A DNA stretch of 64,000 nt from Clostridiaceae bacterium Marseille-Q3526 (lineage in GTDB: Bacteria > Bacillota > Clostridia > Lachnospirales > Lachnospiraceae): the NCBI GenBank assembly GCA_018223375.1, contig JAGTTS010000009.1:1-64000 (forward strand). Direction: 5' to 3'. Under the pieces are notes generated by a model that searched no databases, had not been told where the DNA came from, and saw only the letters and a list, made by a program, of their open reading frames with translations. How positions within the stretch are numbered: position 1 is the stretch's first letter; every line of letters begins with the position of its first letter. Of this stretch, positions 15,514-22,803 are shown one piece after another. A program made the position numbers and the translations under genes.

Positions 15514-16347
15514 CTATTTTCTTAAAATAGAGGTTTCTGTGATTTCGATTTTTCCTTCCTTTAAAAGGTGTCCCACCGCTCTCTTAAACGCGTTTTTGCT
15601 CAGGTTGAACTCCCTCTTAATCACCTCCGGAGACGCCTTGTCATTAAAGGGAAGCGCTCCGTCGAACTCGTCAATCACCTTTAATATTTCCTCTGCATCC
15701 TTGTCCATCTGCAGATACGCCTTTTCGCGGCAGCTTAAATCCAGCTTTCCATCCGGACGGATTTTCGTAATTCTGGCCTCTATCACCTCTCCGATATGGA
15801 AGGGGCGAAACGCTTCTTTTGCCGGAATCATACCGTAATATTTGTCATCCACAGCCACAAAAACGCCCAGTCTGTCGTTGTTCTCATATACGCGTCCCTC
15901 TACCTTGTCGTCCTTTTGATATCCTTCTGCTGTCTGAAGGTAAGGATATACCTTCATGGTCGCTGCCAGACGGCTGCTCTTATCCACATATAGAGCGGCA
16001 AGACAGTCATCTCCCGGCCGCAGCCTGGCCGTCTGCTCCTTGAACGGGAGAAGCAGATCCTTCTCCAGCCCCATATCCAGGAACGCTCCTATTTTCGTAA
16101 TCTCCTTTATCTTCAAAAGCGCAGTCTGTCCTGCCTCCAGCTTCGGCTCTGCTGTGGTGGCGATCAGGCGGTCCTCAGAATCCTTATAAATAAATACCTG
16201 AAGACTGTCCCCCAGCTTCGTCCCCTCCGGAACCTGTTTTTTCGGAAGCAGCACCGATGCCTCCGGGTGCGCCTTCTCTCCCAGGTACACTCCGAATTCC
16301 TTTTCTCTGAGCACTTGAAGCTCCTGTTTTCTGCCTAATTCAATCAT
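15514..16347 (-). CDS. cvfB: CvfB-like S1 domain RNA-binding protein
   Basis: A 277-residue protein with tandem S1-like folds (GQTALLKIKEITKIGAFLDMGLEKDLLLPFKEQ, and YENNDRLGVFVAVDDKYYGMIP) and a C-terminal winged helix (FNLSKNAFKRAVGHLLKEGKIE). This is the CvfB architecture, an RNA-binding regulator known from staphylococci and streptococci. The start at 16347 is chosen for the AAAGGACGG site and because it begins one base after the thioesterase stop. The two genes are therefore cotranscribed, with no evident functional link. Confidence 0.88.
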   Translation of the reverse strand: MIELGRKQELQVLREKEFGVYLGEKAHPEASVLLPKKQVPEGTKLGDSLQVFIYKDSEDRLIATTAEPKLEAGQTALLKIKEITKIGAFLDMGLEKDLLLPFKEQTARLRPGDDCLAALYVDKSSRLAATMKVYPYLQTAEGYQKDDKVEGRVYENNDRLGVFVAVDDKYYGMIPAKEAFRPFHIGEVIEARITKIRPDGKLDLSCREKAYLQMDKDAEEILKVIDEFDGALPFNDKASPEVIKREFNLSKNAFKRAVGHLLKEGKIEITETSILRK

Positions 16348-16348
16348 G

Positions 16349-17101
16349 TCATCCGTCCTTTCTTTTCTCCTGTCCATCCCGGCTGCCAGAGCAGCTCCCC
16401 TTCAGGTACATATTTGCAAACGGCGATCCATCTTCCCCTGTAAGGGAAACTGTATAACCGTCTTCCTCTCTGCTGATGCGCGGCACCATTTTGTCCCCCA
16501 GTACAGCCGCCTTCTTATATTCCACCCGAAGCTCCTGTATCTCAAAATCTCCCGGCAGAAACTCTCTGGCAATCTCTGCATACTGGGCATTATTGACATG
16601 CAGATTGGTGTCCAAATGATGTCTGGCTGCTTCTACCGGCCTCTCCTCCCAGTAATGCTCCGAGAGGCGTATTTTTTTCGGAGCTTCCGGCATCGGCAGG
16701 GGGGCTTCGCACTCCCCGTAGCCCCGGATCTCCTTAGGCGTCACTCTGGCGGGACATCCCTTTTCCAGATCATAGAAAAACCAGCAGGAATCTGCCTTGA
16801 CTATCACTGCTCCGCTCTCGTCCCGGATCAGAAAATTCCTGTAGCCGTAAATCCCCTTAAAGCCATGGGGATAGGTGGATATCTGAATTTTCTCCCCAAG
16901 GGATGGGTATCTGTCAATCACAATCTGCCAGGAGTTCAGCCACCAGGCCCGCTTTTCCTCTTCCAGATAGGAAATCCCCATGTGCAGATCCTCAGACTGG
17001 AAGGTGGAACAGTCCTGGAAATAATTCATAATGCCTGTTACCGACAGTCTGCCTGTCTCATCCGTCTCACTGTATCTGACTCTGCTTTCAAATGTATACA
17101 T
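16349..17101 (-). CDS. Acyl-ACP thioesterase
   Basis: A 250-residue protein with two hotdog folds. The N-terminal half has RYSETDETGRLSVTGIMNYFQDCSTFQSEDL, and the C-terminal half HHLDTNLHVNNAQYAEIARE, which carries the conserved Asn and His catalytic residues of the FatA-type bacterial acyl-ACP thioesterases. It releases fatty acids from acyl carrier protein. Bacterial members are common in gut clostridia. The next gene starts immediately after its stop. Confidence 0.9.
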   Translation of the reverse strand: MYTFESRVRYSETDETGRLSVTGIMNYFQDCSTFQSEDLHMGISYLEEEKRAWWLNSWQIVIDRYPSLGEKIQISTYPHGFKGIYGYRNFLIRDESGAVIVKADSCWFFYDLEKGCPARVTPKEIRGYGECEAPLPMPEAPKKIRLSEHYWEERPVEAARHHLDTNLHVNNAQYAEIAREFLPGDFEIQELRVEYKKAAVLGDKMVPRISREEDGYTVSLTGEDGSPFANMYLKGSCSGSRDGQEKRKDG

Positions 17102-17234
17102 CTCTTCACCTCTTGTACTCTCCTATTATATCGGATCCCGCCTCTCTTGTCCATGCCGGCTCTGATACTGTTTTTCGAGTTATTTTTGGATTTTCACGTT
17201 TTTTATATTTTTTTATATTTTTTCAAAAAAAGTG

Positions 17235-17263
17235 TTGACGAAATGATTTTCATGTCGTATAAT
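17235..17263 (+). promoter_or_regulatory. Promoter of tRNA-Gln
   Basis: TTGACG (17235-17240), 17 bp, TATAAT (17258-17263), placing the start about 7 bases before the tRNA 5' end. Confidence 0.85.
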
Positions 17264-17275
17264 AACACCTGTCGT

Positions 17276-17347
17276 TGGGGTATCGCCAAATGGTAAGGCA
17301 ACGGACTCTGACTCCGTCATTTCAAGGTTCGAATCCTTGTCCCCCAG
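17276..17347 (+). tRNA. tRNA-Gln(CTG)
   Basis: TGGGGTA with TCCCCCA forms the acceptor stem (one mismatch). Anticodon stem ACGGA/TCCGT encloses CTCTGAC, giving anticodon CTG, and the T arm has GGTTCGAATCC. CCA is not encoded. Confidence 0.92.
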
Positions 17348-17356
17348 TTAAATGGG

Positions 17357-17402
17357 AAAAGACATCAGTTTTCTGTCAAACAGAAATCTGGTGTCTTTTT
17401 TG
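17357..17402 (+). terminator. Terminator of tRNA-Gln
   Basis: AAAGACATCAG and TTTCTG pair with CAGAAA and CTGGTGTCTTT, followed by six T residues. Confidence 0.8.
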
Positions 17403-17446
17403 TTTTCCAGTGAAAATCCGATTGGAAGAGTTCGAATCCCCCCGCC

Positions 17447-17508
17447 ATAGACAAGGAGAAGCAGTTCAGCGACTTCCAATTGGAGCGTGAACGCTTCTCC
17501 TTGTCTAT
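17447..17508. repeat. Long nested hairpin, conserved-loop family
   Basis: A perfect 16-bp stem, ATAGACAAGGAGAAGC (17447-17462) and GCTTCTCCTTGTCTAT (17493-17508). Inside it GTTCA/TGAAC (17464-17468, 17488-17492) and the palindrome TCCAATTGGA (17475-17484) are nested. The loop, read on the minus strand, is CGCTCC-aattgg-AAGTCGCTGAA, which matches loops at 47165-47185 and 53171-53190. It lies 12 bp past the queA stop and after the tRNA-Gln terminator. Confidence 0.7.
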
Positions 17509-17520
17509 TATACCTCTATC

Positions 17521-18546
17521 TTATTTTATAAACATCGCATCCCCAAAGCTGAAGAACCGATACCTCTCCTTCACCGCTTCCTCATAGGCTGCCAGAACGT
17601 GTTCCCGGCCTGCCAGAGCTGATACCAGCATGACGAGAGTGGACTCCGGAAGATGGAAATTCGTGATCAGGCAGTCCAGAATCTTAAACTGATATCCCGG
17701 ATAGATGAAAATATCTGTCCAGCCGCTTCCTGCCTTCAGAATTCCATTCTCATCGCTGGCCGACTCGATGGTCCGGCAGCTGGTGGTTCCCACGCAGATC
17801 ACTCTTCCTCCGTCCCGTTTCGTCTGGTTAATCTTCTCTGCCTCCGACTCCTCTACCATGTAAAATTCAGAGTGCATATGATGATCCAGCACATTTTCCA
17901 CCTTCACCGGCCGGAAAGTGCCAAGTCCCACGTGGAGGGTTACATGGGCAAGCTTCACACCCTTGTCCTCAATCTCCTGAAGCAGCTCCTTTGTAAAGTG
18001 AAGTCCTGCTGTGGGAGCCGCCGCAGAGCCCTCGTGTTTCGCGTAAACCGTCTGGTAACGGTTTTTGTCCTGCAGCTGGTGCGTAATGTACGGCGGCAGA
18101 GGCATCTGTCCCAGACGATCTAAAATCTCCTCAAAAATTCCATCGTAGGAAAACTGGATCAGACGGTTTCCTTCCTCCACTACGTCGATGACCGTTCCCT
18201 TTAAAAGTCCGTCCCCAAAGCAAATCACGGTTCCCGGCTTCGCCTTTTTTCCAGGCTTTACAAGGGTCTCCCAGATATCGTTCTCTCTCCGTTTCAGAAG
18301 CAGCACCTCTATCTTCGCATTGGTCCCCTCCCTGCTTCCGATGAGTCTTGCCGGAATCACCTTCGTGTCGTTAATGACCAGGCAGTCTCCTGGATTCAGA
18401 TATCCTAAAATATCGCGGAATTTCCGGTGGGTTACCTCTCCGGTCTCCCGATCCAGCACCAGCAGCCTGGAGGATGCCCGATCCTCTAACGGATCCTGGG
18501 CAATCAGCTCCTGGGGCAAATCAAAGTAAAAATCTTTTACATTCAT
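17521..18546 (-). CDS. queA: tRNA ribosyltransferase-isomerase QueA
   Basis: A 341-residue enzyme that transfers the ribosyl part of S-adenosylmethionine onto preQ1 in tRNA to make epoxyqueuosine. Typical family blocks are FYFDLPQELIAQDPLEDRASSRLLVLDRETG, RLIGSREG, SAAAPTAGLHFT, HVGLGTFRPV and TNFHLPESTLVMLVSALAG. Full length. No tgt is adjacent and I see no preQ1 riboswitch in the 36-bp gap before it; the membrane-protein gene upstream may share its transcript. Confidence 0.96.
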   Translation of the reverse strand: MNVKDFYFDLPQELIAQDPLEDRASSRLLVLDRETGEVTHRKFRDILGYLNPGDCLVINDTKVIPARLIGSREGTNAKIEVLLLKRRENDIWETLVKPGKKAKPGTVICFGDGLLKGTVIDVVEEGNRLIQFSYDGIFEEILDRLGQMPLPPYITHQLQDKNRYQTVYAKHEGSAAAPTAGLHFTKELLQEIEDKGVKLAHVTLHVGLGTFRPVKVENVLDHHMHSEFYMVEESEAEKINQTKRDGGRVICVGTTSCRTIESASDENGILKAGSGWTDIFIYPGYQFKILDCLITNFHLPESTLVMLVSALAGREHVLAAYEEAVKERYRFFSFGDAMFIK

Positions 18547-18582
18547 GTTTATTCAGCCTCTTTTCTATGGGTTTATATCATT

Positions 18583-19344
18583 TTATTCTTCATCCTGCAT
18601 GTATCCAGGGCCGTTTTCCATAAAGAGAATCCGCCCTTTCAGCTCTTCGTCTGCACTCATGGCCGCTTCCTTGGCCTCATCAATCTGCTTTCCCAAAAGC
18701 ACAGTGTCTTCGTTTCGGTTGACAGCCTCCAGATAAGCCTCCAGCTCCGGCGTCTTCTCCCCGTCAAAAATTCTCCACTGCCCGTCACTGCACTTTTCCA
18801 CATAAACTTCTACTAAAGACGGCGCAGGCGTGTCCACCCCGGAAAAACGCACGTCGTAGGAAACATAAGCCACATAGGCGTCTTCCGTCAGCCCTTTTGC
18901 CGTATAACAGGAAATATTTTCATATCCGTCGATATACTCTCTCTGTTTCTCAAAGGACTGTCTGAACTGCTCCTCCTGAGAGGTATCCTGGGAGGTAAAC
19001 AGATTCATAAACGTGTCCATATCGCACTCCGAGACCGCGCGGAAATATTCCTCCATCAGCTGGTTAATCTCATGGTGGGCATCCTTTTCCAGAATGCTTC
19101 CCCCAAAGTCATAGTGATACTCTTTTGTGTCCGGCTCAATTACCACGTCCTGTTCCGCCTCTGAATCCAGCTGCGATTCCGGTTCCGGCTGTCCTTTATT
19201 TCCCGCCTCCCGCAGAAATCCCGCTGTCAGAAGCACAGCTGCCAGCGCCAGAATCAAAAGAGGCACAGCTAAGAGAATTCCAAATCTGCGAAGCTCTCTG
19301 TCCGACATCGGCTGTCCGGACGGCTTTTTTCTGCTTCTTCCCAT
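18583..19344 (-). CDS. Membrane-anchored protein with NTF2-like extracellular domain
   Basis: A 253-residue protein: basic N-terminus (MGRSRKKPS), one membrane helix (FGILLAVPLLILALAAVLLTAGF, about 24-46), an acidic linker, then a domain reading EINQLMEEYFRAVSECDMDTFMNLF ... YVEKCSDGQWRIFDGE. This resembles SnoaL/NTF2-like folds often seen in extracellular proteins of clostridia. The start at 19344 has AGGAGG; the upstream extension lacks one. Function unknown. It sits before queA on the same strand. Confidence 0.7.
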   Translation of the reverse strand: MGRSRKKPSGQPMSDRELRRFGILLAVPLLILALAAVLLTAGFLREAGNKGQPEPESQLDSEAEQDVVIEPDTKEYHYDFGGSILEKDAHHEINQLMEEYFRAVSECDMDTFMNLFTSQDTSQEEQFRQSFEKQREYIDGYENISCYTAKGLTEDAYVAYVSYDVRFSGVDTPAPSLVEVYVEKCSDGQWRIFDGEKTPELEAYLEAVNRNEDTVLLGKQIDEAKEAAMSADEELKGRILFMENGPGYMQDEE

Positions 19345-19461
19345 TTTTCTGCCTCCTGTCTTTTCTCTACGTATTTTAGCAAAACTGCAGATAAAAAGCA
19401 AATAACTTTTCCTGCAAAATTACTTGCTTTTTTGCACAAACTATAGTAAAATACTATTAAT

Positions 19462-19533
19462 GCGTCTGTAGCTCAGTGGATAGAGCAATGGCCTCCGGAG
19501 CCGTGTGCGTAGGTTCGATTCCTATCAGACGCA
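19462..19533 (+). tRNA. tRNA-Arg(CCG)
   Basis: GCGTCTG pairs with CAGACGC. Anticodon stem ATGGC/GCCGT encloses CTCCGGA, giving anticodon CCG, and the T arm has AGGTTCGATTCCT. CCA is not encoded. Confidence 0.92.
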
Positions 19534-19540
19534 TTTTTTT

Positions 19541-19583
19541 GATCCCTGTTAAATCTGGCAGACGCCAGGTGAAACAGGGATTT
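19541..19583 (+). terminator. Terminator of tRNA-Arg
   Basis: GATCCCTGTT and CTGG pair with CCAG and AACAGGGATT, followed by a T-rich tract on the plus strand. It overlaps the stop of the convergent DedA gene. Confidence 0.75.
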
Positions 19584-20226
19584 ATTTTTTTCCGTTCTCT
19601 GCTTCTTTCCCATTTCCGGCTCTTTTCTTTCCTCTTCTGTGAATGCAGAGTGCTGCCAATATCGCTGCAGCTGCAGCCCAGACGGCTGTGTTTGAATAGG
19701 CGTCCACCGTTTCCATCACCCGCTCCCAGGAAGCTCCGGCCGCCGCGCCGGCGCAGATCAGAACCGTATTCCAGATCAGGCTTCCCACTGTCGTCAGAAA
19801 CAGAAAAGGCGCCAGCGCCATTTGAGCCATTCCAGCCGGGATGGAGATCAGACTTCTGATAATCGGCACACACCGACAGAAAAGCACAGCTGCTTTTCCC
19901 CTTTTTTCAAACCATTCTGCCGCGTCTTCCACATCCTCCTTCTGAAAATGGAGAAGCGTTCCCACTCTGCCTCCCAGAAAGCGTTCCAGACGGCTGGGCG
20001 TGGCCAGGCGTCCGGCTCCATAGAGAACCACGGCACCTGCCACAGAACCCGCCGTAGCCGCCGCTATCGCCTCCCCCGCCGTCATGGCGGTGTAGGTGGT
20101 CATAAATCCGCCGAATGTTAAAATCACCTCTGACGGAATGGGCGGAAAAAGATTTTCAATCAGGATTAATAAAAAAATTCCAATACTGCCCCACGAATCC
20201 ATTACCTGGAAGACTGCTTCCCTCAT
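19582..20226 (-). CDS. DedA family membrane protein
   Basis: A 214-residue protein with four to five hydrophobic segments. DedA/SNARE-associated motifs are ENLFPPIPSEVILTFGGF near the N-terminus and FEKRGKAAVLFCRCVPIIRSLISIPAGMAQM in the middle (the R..P..R re-entrant motif). DedA proteins recycle lipid carriers such as undecaprenyl phosphate across the membrane. It converges on tRNA-Arg. The C-terminus ends in a Lys/Arg-rich tail. Confidence 0.92.
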   Translation of the reverse strand: MREAVFQVMDSWGSIGIFLLILIENLFPPIPSEVILTFGGFMTTYTAMTAGEAIAAATAGSVAGAVVLYGAGRLATPSRLERFLGGRVGTLLHFQKEDVEDAAEWFEKRGKAAVLFCRCVPIIRSLISIPAGMAQMALAPFLFLTTVGSLIWNTVLICAGAAAGASWERVMETVDAYSNTAVWAAAAAILAALCIHRRGKKRAGNGKEAENGKK

Positions 20227-20278
20227 GGCTGATCCTGCCTTATATGTCTGTTTCCTCGATTCAGTTTATACAGACAGC

Positions 20279-21364
20279 TTATTCACTATGCCCCTGTTCT
20301 TCTGTTTTTCCTGCCCCCTTCTCTGCCTCTTCTTTTATTTCTCCTGCTTCGTCTTTTATTTTTCCTGTCTCTTCTCTTTCTTCTGCCAGACTTTCTTCCG
20401 TTAGAGGCTCCACCTCCCCGATCAGAAACTCGGCTCCCCTGCTGCCATCCTCATAAGTGCGTACGACAATTTCTATCGGAGCCGTCACTGCGAGCTCATC
20501 CCCGTAATACGGCTTTCTCCCTTCTGCCGAAATCCCTATTTCAGTCTCCAGGCGGGCTGGATTCCCAGGCTTAAAGCAAACCCGGTCAGAGATATTCAGA
20601 CCTGTAATTTCAGCGTCCTTTGCCCAGCTTAAATCGGCCTTTCCCAGGGCCTGGCCATCCTGGCGCAGCAGCGTCCCCTCCGGCTCTCCTTTTTGAAAGC
20701 TTAAGGAAAAACGATTGGCCATCTGGCTCAGATAATCCTCCTCCTCAAAACAATCCGCCGTCATGGTTCCCGATTCGCTTCTTAAAAACACCCAGAGTGA
20801 ATCTCTCTTTCTGTCTTTTCCCGTCTCCGCGTGAAAGGACACGGTAAACATCGATCCGCTGCCGTCTGACACTGCGTCCGGCATCTGATGGGAGTCTGAC
20901 ATGTAGACAAGCTCCGGAAAATAGCTGACGCTGTCGCCGCATTGAATCATCACACCCTGGAAGGGCCTTTCCGGATCCAGATAGCCGTACATGGTTACCT
21001 GTTCCCTGGGAAACTCGGCCAGCACGATTCCCCAGCTCGTCTTTCCCTCCTCAAGCTCCTTCTTCTCCGTTCCAGACGTTTCCCAGTCCTCCAGCTCCTC
21101 TGCTGTCACAAGCTGCAGATGATCAGGGCTGGTCAAATAAAATCTCCGGCTGAATTCCAGATCTTTTTCCTCTTTTGGGGTCTCCTGCAGTTCTTGCCCC
21201 GGCTGCGCCAGAGTCCCAGACACAGCGCCTGTCCCGGAGCTGAGGCCGCAGCCTGAAAGGCCTGACGAAATCGACAGGCACAGGGCAAGCAGCGAACATC
21301 CTGCCATCCGTTTCTTCCAATTCTTCCTGAAAGTTTCCTTTCTTCTGTCTTCTCTTTCCTTCAT
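20279..21364 (-). CDS. Predicted lipoprotein of unknown function
   Basis: A 361-residue protein with a long basic N-terminus, a hydrophobic stretch (MAGCSLLALCLSISSGLSGCG) and a lipobox LSGC at about 35-38. The mature part has a folded region (FYLTSPDHLQLVTAEELEDWE, YPEL) and ends with a Lys/Glu-rich repeat-like tail (EETGKIKDEAGEIKEEAEKG). I do not recognise a family. It is likely anchored outside the membrane. Its leader contains a GC-rich hairpin and a possible promoter (TTGACC, 17 bp, TATCCT) further upstream. Confidence 0.6.
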   Translation of the reverse strand: MKEREDRRKETFRKNWKKRMAGCSLLALCLSISSGLSGCGLSSGTGAVSGTLAQPGQELQETPKEEKDLEFSRRFYLTSPDHLQLVTAEELEDWETSGTEKKELEEGKTSWGIVLAEFPREQVTMYGYLDPERPFQGVMIQCGDSVSYFPELVYMSDSHQMPDAVSDGSGSMFTVSFHAETGKDRKRDSLWVFLRSESGTMTADCFEEEDYLSQMANRFSLSFQKGEPEGTLLRQDGQALGKADLSWAKDAEITGLNISDRVCFKPGNPARLETEIGISAEGRKPYYGDELAVTAPIEIVVRTYEDGSRGAEFLIGEVEPLTEESLAEEREETGKIKDEAGEIKEEAEKGAGKTEEQGHSE

Positions 21365-21384
21365 TCTTCTCTTCTATCCTAAAG

Positions 21385-21437
21385 ACGCCGGGGACGTTCC
21401 CTTCTGTCATACTCTGATGTCTCAGGGCCTCCCCGGC
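21385..21437. promoter_or_regulatory. GC-rich hairpin in the lipoprotein leader
   Basis: CGCCGGGG (21385-21392) pairs with CCCCGGCG (21430-21437). A TTATTTTTT run follows on the plus strand, but no plus-strand gene precedes it. It lies between the possible promoter and the start of the minus-strand lipoprotein gene. Confidence 0.5.
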
Positions 21438-21567
21438 GCTTATTTTTTACTTTTCTTCTAATAGGATACTTCCGGAAGAATACAGGGTCAATTTCCTTTT
21501 CCTTACGTTTTCTTTAGTTTTCTATTTCCTAATTAGAAATTATTTTAAAATTTTCTAAATTTATCCA

Positions 21568-22803
21568 TCAATTCAAAAGATTAATCAGGAAGTATTCCAT
21601 CTGAAATCTCTTTTCCTCTCTGACTGCCCGCTCGATCTGCTCCAAAACCTGATCGGAATGTTCGATTTGACGGCAGAAACGTGATACAAGCGTTATAAAC
21701 AGCTCTTCCTTCTTTCGTTCTGCCTTCTCCTCACAGGCTGCGGCTCCGTATGCCTCCCGTATGCAGAGTACAAAGAACAGGACAAATTTTACTTTGGAAT
21801 ACAGCTCCCCGTCGTACACAGCTCCCGGCACATAAACATAGAGAAGGTGGATGGCCAGATTTTCATACCAGAGCTCCAGGTCTGATCCTTCTTCCACGTC
21901 CCGATCAAAGCCTGCTGAAACGATCCGCCTCCTGTAGTCCTCATAGCCGGCTTCTGTCCGGTACAGAAGATCCATCCACCCGGAAATCATAGAACCAAAT
22001 CCCGGATAAATGTCAGGCAGCTCCCCCAAAACTCCCAGAAAGCCTGCCATGGAATCATACCGCTCCTCCGGCCTGTTTTCCCACTCAGAAAGCTTCTTTA
22101 AAAAACGCTGACAGCCAGGGGGAGTCTTTAAAAGCTCATACCTGGCTAAACGCCGGCTGATCCTTCTGAGGCTCTCCCCCCTATCCTCCGTTTCCTTTCG
22201 AAACGCGCGCTTTACAGAAGGCTGCAGATCATGAGCCAGGGTCAAAATCATGGCCAGCCTGTATTTAAGCGGCACCTTCCCCTCTGACAGCAGGGAAAAC
22301 ATCAGCGTTCTTGTTTTCAGAAGGCTGGACAGAAATGGTTCTTCCTCCCCTGTTTCCAGAACGTACTCATGAAGCTTAAGACCATTTCTTCGTCTTAACA
22401 GAATCCCCGCGGCTTCCGGGCAGGACAGGGACAGAGACCATTCACGTCTGCTCCCATAGTCTTCCGCGTGGCGGGGATAGCTGCGGCAGGTACGGCACAG
22501 ATATTTCTCTCCCAGATCCCTGTGAATCCGGCACAGGCCATCCTCCAGGAAAGGGCAGCCTGTCTCTTTCATCCGAATCTTTTTTCTCAGGAAATCAATC
22601 CCCCCGCCAAAGTCAAAGCCGGCTCTCTTAAGAGATCTGTACCTTCGCATAGCCTCCTGATTGACCGGAATATCCCAGCCCCTGCAGCAGGTTTCCGGGC
22701 AGGCGGGGCCAATGCAGCGAAATTCCTTATAGTATTCCGGAACTGCAGCTGTCTTTCTAAGCTTTCTTTTTTCTGTCTCCTGATCCCTTTTCCAGTGTTT
22801 CAA
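21568..22803 (-). CDS. FliB-like lysine-N-methylase family protein (copy 1)
   Basis: About 411 residues. The cysteine-rich N-terminus is diagnostic: FRCIGPACPETCCRGWDIPV, then GCPFLEDGLCRIHRDLGEKYLCRTCRSYPRH and LSLSCPEAA. This is the pattern of FliB, the flagellin lysine N-methylase family. The cysteines probably bind a metal cluster. No flagellar gene is nearby, so the real substrate is open. The start is uncertain: I prefer TTG at 22803 behind GGAAGG; an ATG at 22899 lies deep inside clpA. It overlaps the clpA 3' end. A second copy lies at 60617-61858. Confidence 0.78.
   Translation of the reverse strand: MKHWKRDQETEKRKLRKTAAVPEYYKEFRCIGPACPETCCRGWDIPVNQEAMRRYRSLKRAGFDFGGGIDFLRKKIRMKETGCPFLEDGLCRIHRDLGEKYLCRTCRSYPRHAEDYGSRREWSLSLSCPEAAGILLRRRNGLKLHEYVLETGEEEPFLSSLLKTRTLMFSLLSEGKVPLKYRLAMILTLAHDLQPSVKRAFRKETEDRGESLRRISRRLARYELLKTPPGCQRFLKKLSEWENRPEERYDSMAGFLGVLGELPDIYPGFGSMISGWMDLLYRTEAGYEDYRRRIVSAGFDRDVEEGSDLELWYENLAIHLLYVYVPGAVYDGELYSKVKFVLFFVLCIREAYGAAACEEKAERKKEELFITLVSRFCRQIEHSDQVLEQIERAVREEKRFQMEYFLINLLN

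Noticed and set aside
16346..17296. Long open frame on the plus strand opposite the acyl-ACP thioesterase
   Set aside because: It mirrors a well-supported gene, has no recognisable domain or ribosome site, and runs into tRNA-Gln.
17521..18582. preQ1 riboswitch before queA
   Set aside because: The 36-bp gap upstream of queA is too short and shows no matching aptamer.
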